This document shows positions 1-10,578 of a stretch of 64,000 nucleotides of DNA, piece after piece. The stretch's first letter is position 1. Each line of letters begins with the position of its first letter. The stretch comes from Sphagnum magellanicum (lineage: Eukaryota; Streptophyta; Sphagnopsida; Sphagnales; Sphagnaceae), in contig CM038911.1 in the NCBI GenBank assembly GCA_021904315.1, forward strand, positions 24,959,390 to 25,023,389, written 5' to 3'. A program made the translations under genes and the position numbers. The notes under the pieces are model-generated. The model saw only the letters and a program-made list of their open reading frames with translations. It searched no databases and was not told the DNA's origin.

Positions 1-235
1 ACTTGCCTATCTACCTGGCTAGTGCAACTTTTTTCCTATTTATTAACTTGCTTACCTACATGCCTACCCACTTTAATAACCTATCTACCTTGTTCCTTGA
101 ACTTCCTTTTTACTAACTTGCCTACTAATCCAACTATCTATCTATATACCTACTTACCTACCCATGCACCCACCTTCCTACCTACCATTATGTTCACCTA
201 CCTACCTATGTTTTTTACTTAGCCAAATACTTAAT
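1..235. repeat. ACCT-rich simple repeat
   Basis: The stretch is dominated by degenerate TACC/ACCT tetranucleotides interspersed with cttgcc and ctatc variants. The open frame across it (Leu-Pro-Thr-Tyr-rich) is a product of the repeat, not a gene. Confidence 0.75.
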
Positions 236-1660
236 TAATTACCTACTCACTTTTCCCACCCCCCCAACCCTTTAATCCTATTTTTCAATTTATTAAGGTT
301 CACCTTAGTTCATGGATGATGAACATAGGTCCCCATATGTAGGTATTATAAACAATTTATAGTGGAAACAATGTCATAATTGCATCCATTTTGGTATAAT
401 TAATGCATATTTTACTAAATTTTGTTTACTTAATTTATTTATTGAATGGACATTACAATACATCTTTTCATGTAATTATTATAAGTATGTACTATTGGAT
501 TGTGGTTTAGGTTTATGGTTGGGACACATAAATTAGTTAGCAAGTTTTTCACAAATTTATAGTAATTAACCTAAACTAGGCTAAATTGAGGGGGGGGGGG
601 GGGGATTTTAAGGTTTAAACATATGTGACGTAATATAATTTCATTCTATATTATTTTCAAGAGAGTGAAAAAATTAGTTTGAAGAAATCACATAAAGGTA
701 ACAGAGATATCTTTTCTTTTGGTTTTTTACAAAATTTATTTGATTTTTTTTAAAGATTAAGGTTTTTTTTTGTTAATAAATTTTTGTAGTTTAAAAGATT
801 TAAAATTTGGTTTCTAATTTCTTTCCTTTTTTTATTTTTTATTTTTGTTTTGCATTATAATTTGTATAATTTTTTGGGTTTAAGGCATATATCACTAATA
901 ATTTTTTTTGTTAAGATTTGGATAGTTAAGGTTGTAATAGGGCTAATGGCAAAATATCATTTGAATTTTTAGGGTTATGCCTTATGATTTAATGTTTAAA
1001 AATTTGGTTCATATATATCAAGGCTTAAGGTTTATACTTTAAACTTTGCTCATTGTATTGATTTTTGATCTTATCACTTGTTTATATCTATAACATAATT
1101 ATGAATATCCTTTGCTTCCATTTGTTCCATAGTTGTTAAAGTTCAATGTTTCCTAACCCACTTTTGTTTAAATGCAATACATGTATCATATTTGTGATAA
1201 GTCATTAACCATGAAACATAAAAATATTTAAAAAATATTTGATTCCTTGCCAATACATCATGAAATTCATTTTTTCAAAATTATTTATTCACCTTATAGT
1301 ATGATTTAACATATATAAATGAACATAATGCAAAATTGGTCACATTGATGATACATGGAGTTAGGGTTTCATGTACTATTTACTACTTAATGTGAAAATT
1401 ATGGTTTAGGTTTAAAGTTTGGGACATATAAATTATTTAACATTTTTTTTATAAATCTAGGGTGCATTTTGGGCAGAATTTTTAAGGTTTAAACATATGT
1501 AAAACAATGTAATGTCATTTTATATTTTTTTAAAGACAATGAAAGAACTTAAATTGGAAATATTACCAAATGATAAAATACATACCTTCTTTTGTGTTTT
1601 GTTAAAAAATTATTTAATTATTCAAAAAATTAAGGCCAAATTTCTAGTCGGTGAAAATAA
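236..1660. other. AT-rich intergenic DNA, no gene seen
   Basis: Very AT-rich DNA with many T runs and a 14-base G run near 590-604. No open frame of meaningful length or splice pattern was seen on either strand. Phrases such as 'ggtttaggtttaaagtttgggacatataaatta' variants recur near 500-530 and 1400-1430 (shown here only in outline), suggesting old repeat copies. Confidence 0.6.
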
Positions 1661-1689
1661 GTACATGTGTGGGTATTGCAAAATTATAT

Positions 1690-1990
1690 GAATACCTGGC
1701 CCTAAATGCAATACCCATATTCAAGTTCATTTCGATATAACGCATAGGTGATTTAAGTAACCTAAGGTGCAAACCCAACCTTAAATGCAATACCCATATG
1801 TAGGGTCATTTCGAAATATCTATTATGTAATTTGGGTGGTTTTTCAATGAAAACCAAAACCTATACACAATACTTGCATGCAAGTTCATTTGAAATAATC
1901 CATAGGTGATTTATACAACCTTAGGTGAAAAATCAACCCTAAATGCAATACCCACATGTAAGGTAATTTCAAAATAAATGGTTTGGGTAC
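1690..1990. repeat. Tandem repeat, ~79-bp unit, about 4 copies
   Basis: Units begin near 1699, 1778, 1859 and 1936. Each carries a version of 'ctaaatgcaatacccatat', followed by 'gttcatttcgaaat' and 'cataggtgatttaa'. Copies are diverged but register is kept at about 77-81 bp. Confidence 0.7.
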
Positions 1991-2394
1991 CCAAAATATG
2001 TTTTTTTATATATCTAAATTAGTTTTATGATAATTAATTATCATGAATAATTAACTAAAATAATGATTTGAATAATTTATCAACATAAAAAATCTAATTA
2101 AAATAATAAATTAAATATCAAATTATTGATTTGATTTTTAAATCTAAATTTGAATTATCTAAATAATTAAGGTTCAACCAAATAAATAAATAAATAATAT
2201 TAAGAAATAAATGATTATTTAAATATGATAATCAATCATTTACATGATCTATAATAATTTTTTAGTAATTATTTAATTATGACATTATTTGTTGATACTT
2301 AGACTAAAATATTTTGTCATATGAATCCCATAAATATTACAATGGAAACTTATATGCAAGTATGGCAAAATATGTTAAAATTCAACAATTATTT

Positions 2395-2580
2395 ATGGAC
2401 CTATATGCGGGTACTATAATGGATGTTAAAAAATCAACTACTAAACTTATATGTGAATATTACAATGGATGTAAAAAATACCAACAACTATTTATAAGAC
2501 CTATATGTTGGTATTGTAATGGATGTAAAAAAACTAACAACTATTTATGAAACCTATATGTGGGTATTGCATATTTGAAA
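2395..2580. repeat. Tandem repeat, ~53-bp unit, about 3.5 copies
   Basis: Units start near 2400, 2448, 2500 and 2552. Each reads 'cctatatgtgggtattg' followed by 'aatggatgtaaaaaa' and 'caactatttat'. The open frame here is caused by the repeat. The core 'tgtgggtattgca' is the reverse complement of the core of the array at 1690-1990. Confidence 0.7.
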
Positions 2581-2998
2581 TGGCCTTATGGAAATTATAA
2601 TAAAAAGGATGTAATTAACCATATACCCATCAAACAAGTGTGACTAGAAGGAATTATTATATTGATAGAAGATGTACAAATATGGGTGGATAAAAAAATC
2701 TTAAAGAACACAATGAAAAAAAAGGTTCTTTATAATATATTAAAGGACCAAAGTTCAAAAATTGGTAATTCAAAAAATGAAAGGGCTGAAAAAACCTAGT
2801 TAATTATATAAAGTGGAAACCTTAAACTTTATCATTATCTATAATCTCGTGTTTAGCTCGGTAAGAAGCTATTACATGACGAACAATGTATAGATGGTAG
2901 CGTTGCATCTCAACCTAAACTACATTTACAACAAATTCTTCCTTTATTGTGCCCTAAACCCTATAAACACCAAAAAACCACCAAAATTAAACCTTAAC
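2581..2998. other. No gene seen
   Basis: AT-rich sequence between two tandem arrays. No feature could be supported. Confidence 0.5.
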
Positions 2999-3660
2999 AC
3001 CACCAAAGAAGAAGGTGATAGCAGCAAGTTGTCATTGTTTTCTTCATTGAAACACCACCATAGAAAAAGATGACGATGCATTGTCGTGCCATCGTCTTTT
3101 TCTTTTCAAACACATAAAAGAAGGCCACGATGTCATTTTTTTTTTCTTTTTCTCAGACACAAAAAAGAAGGCGATGACAACTTGTTTTCATCACCTTCTT
3201 TGCTCTAACAACACCACAAAAGAAGACGATGGCGCATTGTCGTCGTCTTCTTCTTTTCTAACATAGAGAAGAAGGCAACGACAACAAGCTACTATTGCCT
3301 TCTTCGCTTTAACACCACCATAGAATAAGGCGTTGGTAGCAAATTGTCGTCGCTTTCTTTGCTACAACAGCACCACAAAAGAGATTATGATGCATTGCCG
3401 TTGTCTTCTTCTTCTTAAACATAGAAAACAAAACAATGATAATAAGTTGTTGTTGCCATCTTCGCTTCAACACCACTAGAGAAGAAGGTGATGGCAACAA
3501 GTTGCCATTGCCTTTTTTGTTGCAACAACACCACAGAAGAAGACGACAACATATTACCAATGTCTTTTTCTTCTCTGCATCACCACCACAGAACAAGACG
3601 ATGGCACATTGCCCTCGTCTTCTTCTCAAACACAGAGAAGACAAAACACACAAAAAAACA
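2999..3660. repeat. Degenerate minisatellite (AACACCACCAnAGAAGAAG motif)
   Basis: Repeats 'aacaccaccatagaagaag', 'gatggcaacaagttgtc', 'attgccttcttc' and 'tttcaaacacagagaag' alternate about every 60-120 bp through this stretch. Open frames on both strands (Ser/Cys/His-rich on +, Lys/Cys-rich on -) follow from the repeat and are not genes. Confidence 0.7.
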
Positions 3661-3679
3661 ACAAAAAAAAACCAAGAGA

Positions 3680-4135
3680 AGGGAGGGAACTTACCTTTAA
3701 GCTCCCATTCTGCCTTCTCATTTTTGGCTATTGCTTCTACCTTCCTGCTTTTGAACTTCCATTTCAAGTGTTTTCTCTTAGCATCTTCTTCTTTTCAAGC
3801 AAAAGGAAAAAAAACACAAAGAAAAATAAAACCATAGAGAAGAAAAAATATGCAGAGAAAGGAGGGAACTTACTTTCAAACTCTTGCTTTGCCCTTTCAT
3901 TTTTGGTTTTTGCTTTTGCCCTCCTACTTTTTCCCTTTTGTTTCAAGCATTTTTTCCTACCATTTCTTCTTTTCAAATAGAAGAAAAAAAAGAAAAACAC
4001 AAAGGAAAAAAAAACATAGAAAAGAAAAAAAATACAAAGAAGGAAAAAAGCTCCATTTTCTTCTCTTGCTTTTGCATTTGGGATGTTGTGCTCTTGCTTT
4101 CTCCTCTTCACATTCTTGCAATGTTGAGCTCTTCA
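3680..4135. repeat. Tandem repeat, ~180-bp unit, about 2.5 copies
   Basis: The anchor 'ggagggaacttac' occurs at about 3682 and 3861. A weaker third start lies near 4040 ('aaggaaaaaagctcc'). Each unit then runs through a 'tcatttttggctttgctt' pyrimidine block and a 'tcttcttttcaa' plus A-rich block. It directly adjoins the minisatellite on its left. Confidence 0.65.
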
Positions 4136-4184
4136 TCTTCCTCAAGCCTTGTATCTACATCTCTTTGAAGCTTTGAGCTACTCA

Positions 4185-4206
4185 AGCTCGGGAGCTCTCC
4201 CGAGCT
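4185..4206. repeat. GC-rich short hairpin
   Basis: Two perfect 10-bp arms (agctcgggag / ctcccgagct) are separated by 2 bases. It is a strong small stem in an otherwise AG-rich stretch, with no clear neighbouring gene to regulate. Confidence 0.6.
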
Positions 4207-4549
4207 CTGGAGATGGAGTGAGCAGAAAATGAGGCGAGGGAGGTAGGAGGGGGAGGTAGGTAGGAGGGGAAAATTTTGGGGCAAAGTATGGGGCTGAAAA
4301 ATCCCTAGGCAGTGTTAGAGGATGTGTTTTTGGTTCATCCCCAAAACGGTTTGAACATCCTCATCCTGAACTGGTGCAGTGGTGGCTGTTGGTTCACTCC
4401 AGCCAAGTGAGGGTACTATAGGTTCGAATGAATTTTCAGAAGATTCCTCGGATGAGAAGGGTAAGAAGGAAGCACCTAGAGAAGGAGAGAAAGGGGTGCA
4501 ACAGAGGGGGAAAAAATAAATAACACCTTCCAAACAAACAAATTTCAAA

Positions 4550-5756
4550 TCATGGATGTCACCAACCCACCTGAACAACAAGGTAAGGATCCCTTAGAGA
4601 TGGGGTCATCACCAGTATGGCAGACCTTACCTTGGCCCTGGCACAAGTAATCAGGGATTTGGAGGGTAAGATAGACCTAGAGGGTAGGGAAACAGGAATT
4701 CTATGGCAGCTAACCCTAATTCCTGTTTTTGAATAGCCCAAGACAGCAGAGCGAACCCTGAAAAACAGGAATTAGGGTTAGCTGCCATAGAATTCCACTT
4801 TGTGGAGCCGGTAATGGAAATTGGGACGAGAAGGATGGAAAAAAAAGTCATACCGTCCTATTTCATCCAAAGATGGGATGAAAGACATCCACCCAAAAAA
4901 AGAATGAGGCCGTTAAGAAGAAACATCCCTCTCAGCCGAAGGGGTAGGTCCATTCAGCCTAGGAGGTGCACATGTTCCCTCCCATGTGGGAAAGGGGAAG
5001 AACGTAGCTCCTCACCCCCTGAAATCCAACGGGAGGACATTTCCCTTTCTCCATTGTTGTTTTGCGCATTTGAGAGCTTGAGAGGAAGAGGAAGAAAGCT
5101 GAGAGGGAGGAGAGATTTTTTGCATAGAGAAGGGGTAAAGTGAGTAAAAAAAATCAAGGCTTAGTGCATTGGAGAGAGGAGAGAAGGGTGCTCCCAGTTC
5201 TACAAGAAAAAAATAGAGAGCAGCTGGTATGTCGAGTGAGAAAAAAAGAGAAGAAGAAGGTAGAAGGTTTCTGGAGTAGAAAAAACAAAGTTAGTTTTGT
5301 GAAAAAAAAAAACAGAAAGCAGTTAGAGAAGAAGGATTTGTAAGAAGGGAGGGTAATCACCCTTGGAAGAAGAAGGAGAGTAAGGAAAAAGCTGCTGTTG
5401 CAGAGTATAAACCTCTTAACACAGAGAGTAGTAGGGAGGGAGTAAATAAGAGTTTCGAAAGGAAAGAGGGTAAAGAGAGAGCAGAGGAACTAGGTTCTAG
5501 GCCTCATAGAGGGAGAAAGGCTCAGGCATTGGCAGGGGACGGCAAGGCGTTTGGCAATAGCAAAATGAGGGAGGATGTTAACAAAGCCACCCTGAGAAGA
5601 GCCACGAGGACAACACAGGAGGCTGCCTTGGCCATGGAAATGTTGGGAGGGTCGCGGACAGTAGCAGAACCTGACCCAGTGGAGACGGTTAGCCGATAGG
5701 GCAAGGGCAAGAAAAAGGTTGCCGATGAAGGTAACAGTGATCTCCAACTCCCATCT
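4550..5756 (+). pseudogene. Decayed 5' part of a retroelement-like coding block
   Basis: A GA-rich stretch with broken reading frames. From 4553 a short frame opens with Met-Asp-Val-Thr-Asn-Pro-Pro, and 4802-5143 gives a basic Arg/Lys-rich peptide. From about 5520 the frame that leads into the next block is nearly open (Ala/Arg-rich, with one TAG near 5698). It contains a perfect snap-back at 4695-4796. I infer it to be the 5' leader and start of the gag-like block that follows. No homologue was recognised by eye. Confidence 0.35.
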
Positions 5757-6161
5757 ATGCGGCCTCTGTGGAACATGAAGAAATGGCTCGAATTAGCGGA
5801 TGACTACAAGTGGGTCGTGATGGTAGGTCTCGATGGGTTATGGAAATTGCATTGGGCCCCCATTAGAGAAGATTTGTTGTTTGTCTTTCTACTAGGATTG
5901 AGGAAGGTAGATGATGTTCGAATCAAATCAAAGTTGCTGGGGCAAACGGTAGAGATCACACGACAGGTGATTTCTGAAATGCTCATAGTGCCCCACAACG
6001 GACCAGACACGGAATGGTCCAATCCCACACAACTGGGGCTAGCCCGTAGGTGCAGGAACTTTGTGGACGAGACGGTAAAGTCGGGCAAGGAGGGTACAAC
6101 CCGAGAAGCAGGTACGGTCTCCTCTCCAGCGAAGGCAAAGCCCACAACAGGCAGACAGTAG
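5757..6161 (+). pseudogene. Gag-like globular segment of a decayed element
   Basis: A 134-codon open frame starting at an ATG (Met-Arg-Pro-Leu-Trp). It has a hydrophobic, regular middle part: Trp-Leu-Glu-Leu-Ala at the start, then 'GLDGLWKLHW', 'LLFVFLLGLRKVDD' and 'VEITRQVISEMLIVP'. The last third is Lys/Thr/Pro-rich and low-complexity. Composition and the following coiled coil resemble capsid-type proteins of plant retroelements, but I cannot name the family. It is followed in other frames by further coding-like pieces, so the original protein was longer. An alternative is an orphan host gene exon; the many breaks argue against that. Confidence 0.4.
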
Positions 6162-6372
6162 GGCCCCTTCAGCAAGGACACCAATTCCGCCTGGGGCAGC
6201 CATTTATGATGTGGAGAGCGATTCGGATGATGAGCGCCTTATTCGAGCATTCTGGCAAGACAACAGAATCATGAGGCTACTGTCACCTCCACCACCCACA
6301 CCATGTTAGGGAAGCCCTGTACTTTCCCAATAAAAGGTAGGGTCTACCCAAACTGACACCAATGAAATTCCC

Positions 6373-7200
6373 ATGGAAGAATTCTATGATGATATAGGGG
6401 CAGAGTCAGCCTTGGAAGCACCTACCATCCCTCTACCAAAGGAGGCAAGGGATTACAGATCTGTAGAAGTCCATCACGAGGAGGGCTGGTTCCCTGAGCA
6501 CCAAGTGGTCCAAGAATGCCAACAGCCTACAGTCTCTCCTGCACCATCCACTAGGAGTGAAGCATGGCAGCCTTCAGGAGGGAGGGCAGTGAGTCAATAG
6601 AGGATGGCCTCCCCACTGCCTATACGCGAAGAAGAGGAAGAACCTACTCTTTCAAGGCAGATATGGACACCCGGCAGTAGGAGGTATAGAGCTTGTTCCC
6701 CTACCCCATCCCAGACCTCTGTCCATACTGAGCTACTGGAAAAAAATAAGCACCTTACTGTCAGCAGACAGTTGGCAGCTACTACGAAATTAGGGGATGA
6801 CAAGCAGAGAGTCGTCATGGTAACCAAGGTCATCTCTGAGCTCAGAAGCTCACTAAGGGAGGTGGAGCAGAGAGCTATTGGGTTAGAGACGGTAGTAGAA
6901 TAGATGGAGGCATTGGAAAGGGAGAAGGTAGCTGCCATTAGAGGCCAGCAGCAAGTGGAACAGAGGACTTTACTCCAACAGGGGAAGGTAGCAGACATGG
7001 AAACGTGCCTTAAAGAAGAAAGAGGGAGGAACAAGAAGCTCACCTGCCGGTTGGACCAGACAAGTGATGCTAATACCCTGTTGGAACACAAGCGGCAAGA
7101 AGTAGAGTTGCTGAAAAAGCAGGTAGAGGATCTGGGTTCAAAAGGTAGGCACCTTCGCGATGTGGTGGACATCCAAGTAGAAGAGAAGGTCTCTGGATGA
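6373..7200 (+). pseudogene. Coiled-coil part of the same element, two stops
   Basis: One frame is open from 6373 to 7200 apart from TAG at 6598 and TAG at 6901. The first section is acidic and Pro-rich. From about 6800 the protein is a long heptad-rich helix, e.g. 'ISELRSSLREVEQRA', 'MEALEREKVAAIRGQQQVEQ' and 'EVELLKKQVEDLGS'. The continuity of coiled-coil character on both sides of 6901 shows that this stop is a later mutation. The coiled coil continues in another frame from 7197, so a frameshift lies near 7195. Confidence 0.5.
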
Positions 7201-7893
7201 ACTACAAGATAGCTATGCTAGAGGAGCACCTGAAGACAAAGAAGGCCGACAGGGAGTTACTGCTCAATCGTCTGAGTGAGTTGAATGAGGAGGTCTTTAC
7301 CTTCCAGAGCAACCAGGGAGTAACAGCAGCGGAGCAGGACAACAAGAGGGATATGCTACTAACAGAGTTGCAACCATCACAGGAGATTATAGCCCAGCTC
7401 GGGGCTAAGCTAGAAATACAAATAGAGATGGTAATACCCGAGCTGCAGACCCAGGTACTTGCATGGAAGCGACAGGCCATGAAATCAGCAACAGCAGATG
7501 CCCGACTGGCACAGCACAATGCTTTGTTCAAGGAGCATACCCTCCTGAAGCTTGAAGCCCTGGCATGGAGGCAGAAGTCAGGAAAGAGGGAAGCTAGGTG
7601 GAATGAGCTCAAGGGAGAACTGGAACACATCCTCAACGCCTGCCCTTCTTCCCACAATGACAGATGAGGTAGCTTACCGTCAACAATCAGCTGCCTACTG
7701 GATGGCATTCCCAGATTTCGATTCTATATACCTCCCTGGCTCATCTAGTAGCTCAGGTGGTAGTAGCGCTAACAAGACACCTCGATTGGAGATAACCTTC
7801 AGAACACCGGTGGTAGCAGTCAGGGCAGAAGAGCAATTCAAGACCCCTGTTGGCAAGACTACTGGCTCACCATCCAGGATGGTAGGCGGGTAG
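7197..7893 (+). pseudogene. Coiled-coil continuation and Ser-rich tail (frameshifted)
   Basis: From 7197 to 7667 the frame continues the helix ('AMLEEHLKTKKADRELLLNR', 'LLTELQPSQEIIAQLGAKLE'). It then shifts near 7650 to the frame that ends at 7893, giving 'TMTDEVAYRQQSAAYWMAFP', a Ser/Gly stretch and a basic tail. So two frameshifts and at least two stops separate the pieces. No reverse transcriptase, integrase or protease was found in 4.5-7.9 kb. That would fit a non-autonomous or gag-only element. Confidence 0.45.
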
Positions 7894-7937
7894 TGTGTCA
7901 ACTTCCCAGCCCATAGAGTAGGAATTACGAGGACTTA

Positions 7938-8420
7938 ATCCATGGTAGAGGGGGGATAATGTTAAGGGTAGAAAAACTCCTAGTTAACAACTACCTTTAG
8001 GCAATCGTAGTAATTATAAGTTACTAGTGGTACTTACCCGTTCTTGCCCAAGGATGAAGCCTTTAGCGTAATTAAGCATGTTAGTTGTCAACCACTAACT
8101 TAGGAGGATTTCTAGGAGGGATTTGGATGGAAATCAGCTAATTTCTAGGGGCAGTTGTAGGCTTGTTGCAGAAGATCGCGGAGAGATCCTAACTTCCTCC
8201 CAAATTCTGAAGAATCAATGATATAAGTGGACGAGCTGCAAATCCCAAATTCAGAGCGCCAACTAGGGCACTCACTTCCCCTCATTACAATCCCAAACTC
8301 CCTACTCCAGATTCCGTTTCTCTTGATGCAATGCCATCAAATGTGGAGAAAAGAATTATGCAAATAGAGCATTCGGCTCTAGATGCTTCAAAAACAGAAA
8401 CTCTTCTCTAATCTTTTCTG
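7938..8420 (+). mobile_element. Probable polypurine tract and 3' LTR
   Basis: A polypurine tract (ggtagaggggggataa) at about 7944-7959 is followed directly by TG (tgttaagggtag) at 7960. This is the classic junction of a polypurine tract with a 3' LTR. It lies about 65 bp after the last coding piece. A TATA-like 'gatataagtgg' occurs at 8219. The right end was not located, and no matching 5' LTR was recognised upstream, so the LTR call is tentative. Confidence 0.35.
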
Positions 8421-8427
8421 ATAGAAA

Positions 8428-8631
8428 TTACTTAGCTTTCTTTGTTTGCCATCCCTTCTTGCTAATCCGGCTTCCTTCAAATAGTCGAAATTTCACCTCC
8501 TCTTGAAATCCTGCCAACCAATATGATCCAAAAATCAGCAATTTGTCATAAAGAACAGGAACAGACCTGATGAACATGGTGTTTCTTTTCTGAAACAAGG
8601 GGAGCAGAGTGCCCACATTTTTCTCTTTCAC
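8428..8631 (-). CDS. Orphan terminal exon, seipin-like at best
   Basis: On the minus strand a good acceptor (gttttgcag, ending at 8632) opens a 67-residue frame that ends in TAA at 8428. It is coding-like: 'LLPLFQKRNTMFIRSVPVLY', then 'KLLIFGSYWLAGFQEEVKF' and 'RLFEGSRISKK', with a basic end. The run 'VP-L-Y...FG-..-GF-EEV-..LFE' loosely recalls the luminal/second-membrane part of seipin-like proteins, but this is a weak visual match. No partner exons were found between 8.64 and 10.5 kb. It could equally be a fragment carried by a mobile element. Confidence 0.3.
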   Translation of the reverse strand: MKEKNVGTLLPLFQKRNTMFIRSVPVLYDKLLIFGSYWLAGFQEEVKFRLFEGSRISKKGWQTKKAK

Positions 8632-8699
8632 CTGCAAAACATAACACACAGAAAACAAAACACAAACTATTCTAGAGCAAGGCATGATCTGCATGATCT

Positions 8700-10099
8700 T
8701 GAATGCTTACAGTAGTCCTGGAATCGCTAGATTAGGGTAGTAACTTAAATTTTTTTTAAGCTTTCCCTTTTAGGTCACAAGACATCCAAATTGAGAATTC
8801 TATTGAGCTAGTTGCAGTGTCCAATGGTTACCTATTTTGATGGGTTAGAAATTAGAACTACTTGTGGTTAGTTAAAAGCTGAATTAAAATTGGGTCTGGT
8901 TTTAGGAACAGTTTCCCACACCATATTATTTTAAGAACTAGACCAGTGTTGGACAGATATCACCTTTGTGGGATATCCGTCAGATAAGGATATTCACTTT
9001 TTTTGTCTATGAGGATATTAAATTTTTATTATTTAAAAAAATTTAGATATCTCAGTTGGATATTAGATTTTCACATTTTTATCCGACTTGGATATCAGTG
9101 TTTTCTGATATCTGTCGTTTATTTATTAGTTGGATATTAGCAGATCCGGATATCAAACATTCAAAAATTTGCTTGTCAATTATGTTAGGTGTTAGTCTTT
9201 GTTTTTGGGCAAAAAATTTACAAAATGCAACATCCTTTTTTTAAAAAGGAATATTTTCATTAGTAAAAATTTTGTGCTCTACAATCAAGAAGTCAAGGAC
9301 TAAATGTCTTAAATGACTACATAATTTCCTATGGTCATAAGATATTATTTCAAATCTTATGTGAAAAAATTGTAATCATCCTTCAGTGATGCATTTGATT
9401 AGTAGATGAGGACATGATAACATGAAAGATGACATCATTTTTTCATTACAGGTTTTCATCGATACAGCATCCATGATTGATGAAAAAGTGATGTGGATGT
9501 TCAAAATATCATTTGAAAACATGATTACAATAAAATCAAATAAAATATGATTAAATAATGATTATGCACATGACATGAACAAAATTATGTGTCATTACAT
9601 AGACAATGTGATCATAAAATTATTTTAAAATGATTAAAAAATGACTGTAAATGATTTAATATGAGCATAAAAAAACATAAACAAATCACATAAAGAACTA
9701 CGACATGGAGGGAATTCATTTTGATTAATATTATACATATAGATTATATAAGAACTCTTATTAAAATTTTCATAAGTGTACCTGATATATGATCTATTTT
9801 AAATATTCAATGTGAATAAATTATTAAATATTACACACTGAAATAAATTTGAACATGTGTAAAAGTATGATATATTATATCAAATTTTAAAATTGTAATT
9901 TAAAAATAAAATAGAAACGTGGGATGTGAAAAATATATAATTTATTTTTACATAAAATTTTATCATAAATTAAAAAATAATTATATGCTATATTTGTAAA
10001 AATGAATAAAAATTACAAATTTAGAAAATTATTTAGTATTTTAATATTAATTAATATTTTAAAATTAAATAAAAATATTTAGATTAAATTTATACATCA

Positions 10100-10137
<38 letters not shown>

Positions 10138-10500
10138 TATAATTGATTTATGATCCATTTATATATATTACTAGTTCTTCCTTTGTCAACTTCACAGGAA
10201 TACATTCTTCTTAGAACAATGTCTAGTTTCTACAGTTTCTTACAAGTAAGAAGCAAGTCTGTAACCAAAAAGGAGGATCCTACAGAATCTGCATACCCTA
10301 CTCCAAACAATAGTACAGCTCAGTATGATTTTCTAATTGCTGGATCAAGCATCAAACTGTTGCTCAGATTGGAAGTGAACAATCAACATTCACAGAAGAC
10401 ATAATTAACCTACACAATTCTTGTTTACTGAATACATGTGTAGTTTTGCATTCCACTGACAGGAAACAAACAGTCTAACACTCCTTTGGATATGGTTCCA
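8700..10500. other. AT-rich intergenic DNA
   Basis: No supported gene. 8945-9150 has an unusual density of ggatatc/gatatcc-type motifs. 9540-10140 is almost pure A/T with a (TA)n run. 10150-10400 has a short frame of no recognisable character. Confidence 0.6.
10103..10133. repeat. (TA)n microsatellite
   Basis: About 15 uninterrupted TA units within an A/T-only neighbourhood. Confidence 0.95.
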
Positions 10501-10578
10501 ATCTCTCTGCCCAACCATGAACACCCAGATCATGCCTCTATGGACTCACACATTCCTAACAACAAACATCTGTAACAT

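Noticed and set aside
590..604. G-quadruplex or regulatory poly-G tract
   Set aside because: A single homopolymer run with no gene nearby. Similar runs at 43548 and 48789 are likewise isolated simple sequence.
3081..4176. Overlapping frames on both strands (e.g. 3309-3767 minus, 3436-3837 plus)
   Set aside because: All lie in tandem low-complexity repeats. The translations are repetitive Ser/Cys/Lys/Phe strings, and opposite strands are equally open.
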